Source: Methanothrix sp. (GTDB lineage Archaea > Halobacteriota > Methanosarcinia > Methanotrichales > Methanotrichaceae). From it: DNA of 47,910 bases. A model generated the notes under the pieces. It was not told the DNA's origin. It saw nothing but the letters and a program-made list of their open reading frames with translations, and did no database searches. The DNA lies in assembly GCF_030055635.1 (NCBI RefSeq), contig NZ_JASFYM010000015.1, positions 1-47,910 on the forward strand, given 5' to 3'. Numbering within the stretch: the stretch's first letter is position 1; each line of letters opens with the position of its first letter. Of the stretch, positions 41,808-47,910 are shown in pieces. The translations under genes were made by a program, and so were the position numbers.

Positions 41808-43337
41808 ATGAGGGTCAGAGTAGATGGATCTGAGATATCTCTGAGGGATGGGGCCACTCTGGGGGAGGCACTCGAGGCAGCCAGCTCCACAGTCTCCCCA
41901 GGAGCTGTGATCGGCATAATAAAAGGACGCGGAGAGAAGGCGAGGGTCACAGACTCCTACTGGCTTGTCACAACCAAGGGCAGGATAAGGATAGATCTCC
42001 TGGATACAGGCCTGAAGGACGCATGGCATGAGGCGGTCGAGAGGATTGTGGGTCTGGAGGGGAGATGGTCGGATTCAGGTGCTGTCTCATTCGGGAACTT
42101 TCCATCGTCGATATCTCCGGGAAGGGGTGCCCACGAGTACAGCAGGTTTGATGTGATCCTCGGCGCCAGCGGCTTCGAAAACGAGAAGTCCCAGCTGATC
42201 TTCATCAAGCGCAGGCATTCCGCAGTCTACGGTGTGCCGTCTGAAAGCAAGGGAGTCTTCGCGAGGGTCGTCGGCGGTAAGAACATACTTGACAGGCTGG
42301 AGAAGAGCGACAGCATACTCAAGGTGGAGCCGATCGTCGAGTGGGAGGATCTGACCGAGAAGACTGTCACAACAGACATGTCGTTTCCCCTTGCTGACGG
42401 GATGGAGATCTACTCGAGGTTCGAGGTCGATCTCATCCAGGATGCCCCCAAGGGGGCGGAGTTCTTCCTTGCAGCGACGAAGGATGGAGCTCTGAAGGTG
42501 GATGCTGTCTCGAGCTCCTATATCTCCTCTCATATCCTCAAGGGCGAGCCGATAGAGTTCGAGCACAGGGAGCCGCGGCTTGAGGGTGCTGTTACGGTGA
42601 GGACCTCCGGGCGGGGACTCGGCCACATATTCATCTACAAGGCCGACAGGACATCAAACCCGAATCATTCTGTTGTTGGAAGGGTCACTGCAGGTCTGGA
42701 TCTGCTGAAGCTCGCATCCCCAGGCCAGCGCATCACCGCAAGGGTCAGACCTGAGAGGTTCATGGTGCTGGGCATGCCGCTCAGGGATGCGATGGAGCTT
42801 GCCAGGTCGAGGGGCATAGAGCCATCTTTCGATGGATACTCCGGAGATGACGCGGTCGTCATCGAGCAGAACCCTCCAACGACCATGGAGGTTCTGAAGG
42901 CAGGTAAGGTCTTCCTGAAGGCGATACAGTCCTCCAGGCTGGTCAGGATAGAGCTCTACGACGATCTGGCCCCGAAGACGCTGGACTATTTCAGGCATGT
43001 TGTGGGGCTCAAGGAGCGGCCGGTGGGGCCTCTGCCGGTATTCTTTGTTTACGAGAACACGGTTCTGTTCAAGCCGGTGATCGACGCACTCAGGTACAAG
43101 GAGCTTCTGCCGGAGAACAAGCCCACAGGTCCTGTGCCTGCAGGATCGATAGGTGTCACAAACCAGGTGGCCAAGAGGACAGGGCTGATTGGAGTGAAGT
43201 TCGTCGAGGACAGGAGATACGGCCCCTCCGGCGAGAAGTTCGAGGGCACGAACATCATCGGCAGGGTTATTGATCTTGACAAGCTCAGGGATGTGAAGGA
43301 GGGGGAGATCGTGTACGTCATGGAGGAGAAGAGATGA
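41808..43337 (+). CDS. mmp3: methanogenesis marker 3, MCR activation complex subunit
   Basis: This 509-residue protein is found only in MCR-bearing archaea and is part of the assembly that activates MCR together with AtwA. It begins with a small beta-grasp-like segment (MRVRVDGSEISLRDGATLGE). It continues through SFGNFPSSISPGRGAHEYSR to GTNIIGRVIDLDKLRDVKEG near the end. The FFLAATKDGALKVDAVSS and KRTGLIGVKFVEDRRYGP stretches recall peptidyl-prolyl-isomerase-like beta-barrels. ATG 41808 is preceded by AAGGAGG at a short 3-base gap and fits the family. ATG 41778 would add ten residues. It overlaps mmp6 by four bases. Confidence 0.92.
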   Translation: MRVRVDGSEISLRDGATLGEALEAASSTVSPGAVIGIIKGRGEKARVTDSYWLVTTKGRIRIDLLDTGLKDAWHEAVERIVGLEGRWSDSGAVSFGNFPSSISPGRGAHEYSRFDVILGASGFENEKSQLIFIKRRHSAVYGVPSESKGVFARVVGGKNILDRLEKSDSILKVEPIVEWEDLTEKTVTTDMSFPLADGMEIYSRFEVDLIQDAPKGAEFFLAATKDGALKVDAVSSSYISSHILKGEPIEFEHREPRLEGAVTVRTSGRGLGHIFIYKADRTSNPNHSVVGRVTAGLDLLKLASPGQRITARVRPERFMVLGMPLRDAMELARSRGIEPSFDGYSGDDAVVIEQNPPTTMEVLKAGKVFLKAIQSSRLVRIELYDDLAPKTLDYFRHVVGLKERPVGPLPVFFVYENTVLFKPVIDALRYKELLPENKPTGPVPAGSIGVTNQVAKRTGLIGVKFVEDRRYGPSGEKFEGTNIIGRVIDLDKLRDVKEGEIVYVMEEKR

Positions 43338-43759
43338 GGGTTACGAAGTACGTGATAACATCTCCGGAGTCCGAGATCCTCCCCTCTGACATCGCCATGC
43401 ACATCTACGGATCGAAGCGCGACGTCCATGTGAAGGAGACATGCTTCGGAGTGATCATAAACGGAGAGGAAAAAGAGATCGAGGATCTCGTCAGAGAGAT
43501 AAGAGCCATGGATCCTAACGGGATCTTCATAAAGGACCGTGGGTTTCCCCCGGGAGATCCGAGAAGGTGCCGCGGGCACCGTGGTGGCGGGCCGAGGCCT
43601 GGCTTCTTCATGCTGGAGTGCGAGTCGAAGATGCTTCCCATGATATCAAGAGCACTTGAGGCAGAGAGCAGGAACGAGCCCATCCCAGAGGCTGTTCCTG
43701 AGAAGATGCCCCTGAGCATGGAACGACTTGTAGAGATTATTAAGGATGAGTTTGCCTGA
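43334..43759 (+). CDS. mmp6: methanogenesis marker 6
   Basis: The 141-residue methanogen-specific protein starts at ATG 43334, overlapping the mmp3 stop as ATGA. Recognisable blocks are YVITSPESEILPSDIAMHIY and EDLVREIRAMDPNGIFIKDR GFPPGDPRRCRGHRGGGPRP GFFMLECES. The RCRGHRGGGPR segment is rich in Arg, Gly, His and one Cys, and may bind a cofactor or nucleotide. It is part of the MCR-activation cluster; its biochemical function is not established. Confidence 0.92.
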   Translation: MRVTKYVITSPESEILPSDIAMHIYGSKRDVHVKETCFGVIINGEEKEIEDLVREIRAMDPNGIFIKDRGFPPGDPRRCRGHRGGGPRPGFFMLECESKMLPMISRALEAESRNEPIPEAVPEKMPLSMERLVEIIKDEFA

Positions 43760-43768
43760 GGTATCCTG

Positions 43769-44206
43769 ATGGTCAAAGTCATTGTCTACCCTCCAACAAG
43801 CATGATCCTCGCGGATCTCGTCGACAGGATGGGGCACACGCCCCTGGTCATGGCGAACGAGATCAGAAATAAGATAGACACGCCGAGCCTTGAATCCCCT
43901 CCGCTGAACATCACACCCGAGGACCCGAAGAAGGGTTTGAAATACGCTGCTGTAGATGTGCCCTCAGGTGTTCGCGGGCGGATGTCTCTGATAGGTCCGA
44001 TGATAGATGAGGCAGAGGCTGCGATAATAGTTGAGGACAACAACTGTCTTGTGGGATGCACTGGATGTGCCAGGACGAACGAGCTCACAAGGCTTCTGAT
44101 AAAGATCAAGGGCATCCCGTTCATAGAGCTGAAGTATCCGAGGGACGATGGTGAGGCCAGGCGCTTCGTTCATGAGATCAGGACGTTCCTGGAGGGGCTC
44201 AAATGA
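43769..44206 (+). CDS. mmp5: methanogenesis marker 5
   Basis: The 145-residue methanogen-specific protein begins [35 protein letters not shown] segment ([14 protein letters not shown], three close cysteines) could ligate a metal or cluster. It lies 9 bases after mmp6 and overlaps mmp15 by four bases, so translation is coupled. Its role within MCR maturation is inferred from this arrangement. Confidence 0.92.
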   Translation: MVKVIVYPPTSMILADLVDRMGHTPLVMANEIRNKIDTPSLESPPLNITPEDPKKGLKYAAVDVPSGVRGRMSLIGPMIDEAEAAIIVEDNNCLVGCTGCARTNELTRLLIKIKGIPFIELKYPRDDGEARRFVHEIRTFLEGLK

Positions 44207-45429
44207 TCAGAATCGCTCAGCTTTCGTGTGGCGCTGAGTACAGCGGCATCCAGAGGGAACTCGAGAGGGCAGCTGAGATCGTAGGCGCGAAGATGATCTC
44301 GCCAGAGGTCTCGCTCGAGGATGTGATGGATGTGGAGAAACGCTTCGGCGTATCGGTTCCGAGTGGAGACCTCAACCTGATCATGGCAAGGGCGACCAGG
44401 CTGGTACAGAACCCGGAGCTCGCAGATGCTGTTTTCATCGCGACATGCTTCAGGTGCGCGGAGGGCGCCATCATCCGTGGAGAGGTCAGGCGCTACATCC
44501 ATGAGCATTCGAGACTGCCGGTGCTGAGCTACTCGTTCACGGAGAGGACAACAGCAGAGACCCTGCTGACGAGAATGGAGGCTCTTGTGACGACGGCCAG
44601 GATGAGAGGACTGCTCGCCAGGGAGCGCCAGACAGGGCTCACGGCCGGCATAGACTCAGGCTCGACCACCACAAAGGCCGTGATAATGCGCGACAACCAG
44701 ATCATAGGCACAGGCTGGGTTCCCACCACAGAGGTCATAAAGAGCGCGGAGGAGGCATTCCAGCAGGCCCTCCAGGAGTCGGGGGTGAAGCGCGAGGAGA
44801 TCCAGGGCATAGGCGTCACAGGCTACGGCAGATTCCTCGTCGGCAAGCACTTCGATGCGAAGCTGGTCCAGGAGGAGATCACGGTTAACTCCAAGGGCGC
44901 TGTCTTCCTGGCGAACGCCCAGAAGGGGCCTGCAACTGTGATAGACATAGGCGGGATGGATAACAAGGCGATATCTGTGCAGGACGGCGTGCCCGGAAGC
45001 TTCACGATGGGTGGTATATGCGCAGGCGCCTCCGGAAGGTTCCTTGAGCTCACCGCAAGAAGGCTGGGCGTGAACATAACAGACCTGGGCAAGCTCGCGT
45101 TAAAGGGTTCGTACAAGAACGTGCCGATGAACAGCTACTGCATAGTCTTCGGCACGCAGAGCCTTGTCAACAGCCTCTCGAAGGGCGCGCGGCCGGAGGA
45201 CGTCGCGATGGCTGCCTGCCACAGCGTGGCAGAGCAGGTCTTCGAGCAGCAGCTCCAGGAGGTAGAGGTGAAGCAGCCGGTGATCATGGTCGGCGGCACA
45301 TCCCTCATTGAGGGACTGCCAAGAGCGATGGAGGACCTGCTGGGCATAGATGTCATTGTTCCGAACCACGCCCAGTACATCGGAGCTGTCGGCGCTGCGC
45401 TGCTCGTCTCCGGCATGCTGGAGGTCTGA
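44203..45429 (+). CDS. mmp15: methanogenesis marker 15, BadF/HgdC-type ATPase
   Basis: The 408-residue protein joins an N-terminal domain (residues 1-140) to a C-terminal ASKHA-type ATPase of the 2-hydroxyacyl-CoA dehydratase activator family. The phosphate loop is [13 protein letters not shown] (about 149-161). Two cysteines, [14 protein letters not shown] and [15 protein letters not shown], about 40 residues apart, match the pair that holds a 4Fe-4S cluster between two subunits in HgdC. Such ATPases push electrons to very low potential, consistent with nickel reduction in MCR. It starts inside the mmp5 stop. Confidence 0.93.
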   Translation: MIRIAQLSCGAEYSGIQRELERAAEIVGAKMISPEVSLEDVMDVEKRFGVSVPSGDLNLIMARATRLVQNPELADAVFIATCFRCAEGAIIRGEVRRYIHEHSRLPVLSYSFTERTTAETLLTRMEALVTTARMRGLLARERQTGLTAGIDSGSTTTKAVIMRDNQIIGTGWVPTTEVIKSAEEAFQQALQESGVKREEIQGIGVTGYGRFLVGKHFDAKLVQEEITVNSKGAVFLANAQKGPATVIDIGGMDNKAISVQDGVPGSFTMGGICAGASGRFLELTARRLGVNITDLGKLALKGSYKNVPMNSYCIVFGTQSLVNSLSKGARPEDVAMAACHSVAEQVFEQQLQEVEVKQPVIMVGGTSLIEGLPRAMEDLLGIDVIVPNHAQYIGAVGAALLVSGMLEV

Positions 45430-45430
45430 G

Positions 45431-46000
45431 ATGGATCCTCTCGAGGTCTACAAGGTGGAGGCTCCTGGAGAGGAGTTCGGCGCTGCGAAGTACCGCGAGA
45501 TCATACTCGACATACTCCAGGATCTCGGCCTGGTCAGATCCATAGGCAGGCTTTACGTTTACATCGATATAGAAAAGCCGTATTTTGCTGTCTACGGCAT
45601 GCTGCGCGGCTCGCTTCCGCCTCTGCGTGTTGGCGATGTTGCTGATGTTGTCAGGACCCAGGAGGGGTACCAGGTAAAGGTGAACGAGGAGGAGCATCTC
45701 GCTGACATGCTCAGGGTCCTCTGGGAGAAGTACGGGCGCGACAAGGTCGAGCAGCCGGACAGGGACCTCCTCACGGTCTCCTCTGATGTGAGCCCGGCTG
45801 ATCTGATCGTGACCGATGTGGATGCTGAGTTCAGAAGAGACCTCACCGATGCCCTGATAAGAATAGCGCCTGAAGGCTTCAGAAACAGAAGGAATGAGAT
45901 GACCGAGGACTCCTTCCTCTTCATCGCCTCTGAGGAGACGATAACACCGGAGCTGATCGAGGAGGTCAGGGATAAGATAAGGGGTATGGAGAATGCTTGA
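45431..46000 (+). CDS. mmp17: methanogenesis marker 17
   Basis: The 189-residue methanogen-specific protein starts MDPLEVYKVEAPGEEFGAAK. The region RLYVYIDIEKPYFAVYGMLR looks like a beta-rich core and PDRDLLTVSSDVSPADLIVT like a second domain. It begins one base after the mmp15 stop and overlaps mmp7 by eight bases. Mmp17 is a component of the MCR activation complex described from a Methanococcus species. The sequence alone does not show its cofactor. Confidence 0.91.
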   Translation: MDPLEVYKVEAPGEEFGAAKYREIILDILQDLGLVRSIGRLYVYIDIEKPYFAVYGMLRGSLPPLRVGDVADVVRTQEGYQVKVNEEEHLADMLRVLWEKYGRDKVEQPDRDLLTVSSDVSPADLIVTDVDAEFRRDLTDALIRIAPEGFRNRRNEMTEDSFLFIASEETITPELIEEVRDKIRGMENA

Positions 46001-46916
46001 GCCTGTGATGTTTACCGGCGGTGTCTACAAGCACGACCTGGTCATAGAGCTCGTCGAGGACCTGGGTGGTTATCTGCTCCAGAAGAATGTGACTCAGAGC
46101 GAGGTGATCCTGCTCTTTCTCGTGCCTGCTGAGGACCTCAGGATCCTGGAGGATCTCACAAAGGAGCTCCGCGGAGAGCTCACCCGGGCGCCGCTTGCCG
46201 GAACAGAGGTCGCTGTGGTGACCCCGACACTGGCGATACACCACCTGCCGCACACAGCATGTGATGTCGCCGAGTATCTGAGGCGGAACGGGGCGAAGAG
46301 CAACATGATCGGCCTGGCCCGCGGAGTCGGGCGCGAGATCGCCCAGATAAACGAGTACGAGACGGCTCTGATAAACGAACATGATGCAGCCGTCTTCCTC
46401 TTCGGGAACTTCGCGAAATGCATAATCAAGAAGGAGGAGCTGTACAAGGGCATAAACATCCCCGTCGTCGTCACGGGCGGTCCGGAGATCCCGAAGGGGG
46501 AGATGCCGTACGCCTTTGAGTACGTATCCTCTGTGGGGAGGATAGCTCACAGATCCAAGAAGGCGAACGAGATCGGGAACCTGGACAGGATTGTCGCAGC
46601 CGTTGGCAGAGCACTCGACAAGATGCGTGCCGATATAGAGAAGGATCCTCTGACGACTTCTCCTCCAAGAGTGATGGACGCGGTTCGTGAGCAGGTTCCT
46701 GATATCGAGAGATCTTACTCGCCGCTCCCGATCGCTCTGAACCTGACGGGATGCAGGATAAAGCTTCCATATGAAGATTATCATGAGGCGATCGGATCTG
46801 TACGGTTTGACGAGGGTGTCAAGCTCAGAGAGATCGCACGAATAATGCCTTCAAGGATGAAGAGCTACACGCTTGTCAGGATACTTCCGGAGTCTGAGAC
46901 AGGGATGGTGTTTTAG
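45993..46916 (+). CDS. mmp7: methanogenesis marker 7
   Basis: The 307-residue protein has two halves: a Rossmann-like N terminus (MFTGGVYKHDLVIELVEDLG) and a central VFLFGNFAKCIIKKEELYKG INIPVVVTGGPEI region. Cysteines near HHLPHTACDVAEYL and GNFAKCII are candidates for metal binding. It is methanogen-specific and belongs to the MCR activation complex together with Mmp17, Mmp3 and AtwA. The start overlaps the mmp17 end, and the AhpD-like gene begins four bases after its stop. Confidence 0.91.
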   Translation: MLEPVMFTGGVYKHDLVIELVEDLGGYLLQKNVTQSEVILLFLVPAEDLRILEDLTKELRGELTRAPLAGTEVAVVTPTLAIHHLPHTACDVAEYLRRNGAKSNMIGLARGVGREIAQINEYETALINEHDAAVFLFGNFAKCIIKKEELYKGINIPVVVTGGPEIPKGEMPYAFEYVSSVGRIAHRSKKANEIGNLDRIVAAVGRALDKMRADIEKDPLTTSPPRVMDAVREQVPDIERSYSPLPIALNLTGCRIKLPYEDYHEAIGSVRFDEGVKLREIARIMPSRMKSYTLVRILPESETGMVF

Positions 46917-46920
46917 GGAT

Positions 46921-47358
46921 ATGCTTGAGGATGAGCTTAAGGGGATACTCGAGAGGGGTGTGGAGAGGTCTGCTGAGGAGATGCTAAAGACCATCGAGGA
47001 GCTCTACGGAGAGGTCCCTTACATATTTCACTTCATGAAGGACAGCCCGGAGCTTCTCGTGACAAAGGTCCTTCACAACAACGCGATCGTGCGCAGCTCA
47101 AAGCTCGACATGAAGACGATCGAGCTGATATCCATCGCTGTCAGCGCTGCCATAAGATGCAGCCACTGCCTGGAGATGCACATCCGTGTCGCGTCGAGGA
47201 TGGGGATAAGCGATGAGGAGATCGCTGCTGCGATGTTCCTCGCGGCGAATCTCGTTAACGCGAGCGTCCTCGCGACCGCCACCCGGGAGCTCGATGAGGA
47301 GAGGGAGATCTGCAGGGCCTGCCAGATCGGAACATGCGAGGTGCATGGGAAGAAGTAA
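46921..47358 (+). CDS. AhpD-like carboxymuconolactone decarboxylase-family protein
   Basis: The 145-residue alpha-helical protein has the AhpD-type CxxC-x3-H redox centre (C80, C83, H87 in AAIRCSHCLEMHIRVASRMG). In addition the C-terminal tail holds CRACQIGTCEVH, with C131, C134, C139 and H142, an arrangement resembling a metal or cluster site and absent from ordinary AhpD proteins. It is cotranscribed with mmp7, so it may supply or protect reducing equivalents for MCR activation. That role is inferred from context. It is the last gene of the cluster. Confidence 0.85.
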   Translation: MLEDELKGILERGVERSAEEMLKTIEELYGEVPYIFHFMKDSPELLVTKVLHNNAIVRSSKLDMKTIELISIAVSAAIRCSHCLEMHIRVASRMGISDEEIAAAMFLAANLVNASVLATATRELDEEREICRACQIGTCEVHGKK

Positions 47359-47390
47359 AGGTCAGAGGCTCTGAAATACGCTTTTTTGAT

Positions 47391-47430
47391 AGAGAACAAA
47401 CAGAGCGCAAACTCCAATCTTTGTAGTAAG
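47391..47430 (+). repeat. worn tnpB 3'-end hairpin (REP-like copy f)
   Basis: AGAGAACAAACAGAGCGCAA then ACTCCAATCTTTGTAGTAAG aligns with the flank and left arm of the family, while the right arm of the stem is lost. It lies about 35 bases ahead of the second tnpB and may be part of that element's left end. Confidence 0.4.
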
Positions 47431-47462
47431 CCCGTACGCAATATGGGGGAGCAACAATCGAG

Positions 47463-47910
47463 ATGAGATCTGCCTACAGGTTCCGGCTGTATCCGACTGA
47501 GGATCAGATCAAAAAGCTAGAGGACACGCTGGAGACATGCAGGCAGCTCTACAACGATGCTCTGGCAGCGAAGAAGGAGGCATGGGAGGATGACCGCTAC
47601 AATCTGACATACTATGAGATGGCGCATCAGATATCAACGAACCGCAAGAAAAATCAAGCTCTCGGAGCTGTATATGCCCATGTTCTCCAGGACGTCCTCA
47701 GACGTGTTGACAAGGCGTTTCAGAACTTCATCAGGCGGGTTAAGAACGGAGAGACACCAGGATATCCACGGTTCAAGGGCAGCGGATGGTACAAGTCGTT
47801 CACATATCCGGATGCCGGTATCGGCTACAAAATCGAAGGATCGAAGCTCATACTCTCCGGTATTGGCGCCATCCGGATATTCAAGCATCGAGAGATCAAA
47901 GGCAAAATCA
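47463..47910 (+). CDS. tnpB: second TnpB nuclease (5' part only)
   Basis: ATG 47463 opens 149 residues to the window edge: MRSAYRFRLYPTEDQIKKLE is the OrfB_IS605 N-terminal domain, followed by LEDTLETCRQLYNDALAAKK and TPGYPRFKGSGWYKSFTYPD. This belongs to a different subgroup from the TnpB at 33787 (different spacing and sequence). The RuvC region and zinc ribbon lie outside the window, so activity cannot be judged. Confidence 0.88.
   Translation, partial: MRSAYRFRLYPTEDQIKKLEDTLETCRQLYNDALAAKKEAWEDDRYNLTYYEMAHQISTNRKKNQALGAVYAHVLQDVLRRVDKAFQNFIRRVKNGETPGYPRFKGSGWYKSFTYPDAGIGYKIEGSKLILSGIGAIRIFKHREIKGKI

Noticed and set aside
2323..47430. CRISPR array
   Set aside because: The repeated hairpins are isolated, thousands of bases apart, and no regular repeat-spacer run or cas gene is present in the window.

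Overview
The window comes from a methanogenic archaeon, most likely a Methanothrix (Methanosaeta) species. It carries eight methanogenesis marker genes or their partners, archaeal-only genes (MCM, Hel308, Trm56, RpoL, Csl4, a split-off Lrp ligand domain), TATA boxes about 25-35 bases ahead of starts, and tRNAs without encoded CCA. The genus is an inference from remembered gene order and the moderately high GC content. The assignment to a methanogen is secure.

Layout. 1-2240 (minus): end of an FmdE-domain gene, an ATP-grasp ligase and tRNA methyltransferase Trm56. 2446-4040 (plus): two tiny proteins, then an AT-rich promoter with spaced repeats, a hairpin-rich untranslated stretch and a winged-helix protein. 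4081-4550: a 191-bp miniature transposon and a second dispersed repeat. 4552-9580: MCM helicase interrupted by a 526-residue intein, then a sugar nucleotidyltransferase. 9661-15188 (minus): dCMP deaminase, a UbiA prenyltransferase, a second miniature transposon, and a tightly packed RNA set (METTL5-like methylase, Csl4, RpoL, RtcA, membrane protein). 15409-20946: secreted DNRLRE-type protein, two phosphoesterases, CBS protein, tRNA-Ser and Hel308. 21029-25772: DapL, LeuRS, DJ-1 protein. 25894-31755: tRNA-Pro, a TnpB-derived miniature element fused to the start of a flavoprotein reductase, TrmO, CooC-like ATPase, an ABC substrate-binding protein and a secreted FmdE-domain protein. 31996-33663: Mmp10 and a DUF123 protein. 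33672-36618: a TnpB transposon and its deleted relative. 36619-38888: DUF3467, TPR, stand-alone RAM domain and MFS exporter. 39248-47358: UbiX, a zinc ribbon and the AtwA-Mmp3-6-5-15-17-7 cluster with an AhpD-like protein. The window ends inside a second TnpB gene.

How the genes work together. The 40-47 kb cluster supplies the ATP-dependent activation machinery of methyl-coenzyme M reductase (MCR). Mmp10 at 32 kb makes the C-methyl-arginine in the same enzyme. CooC, the substrate-binding protein and the secreted FmdE-domain protein look like a metal-supply locus. The 12-15 kb genes form an RNA-metabolism operon.

The most unusual material is mobile or non-coding. It includes two miniature transposons with exact 8-bp target duplications and a TnpB element with two shortened derivatives, one of which supplies the ribosome binding site of the gene it abuts. 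At least six solo copies of the tnpB 3' hairpin are scattered across the window. A candidate structured RNA lies behind a promoter with 39-40-bp-spaced repeats.
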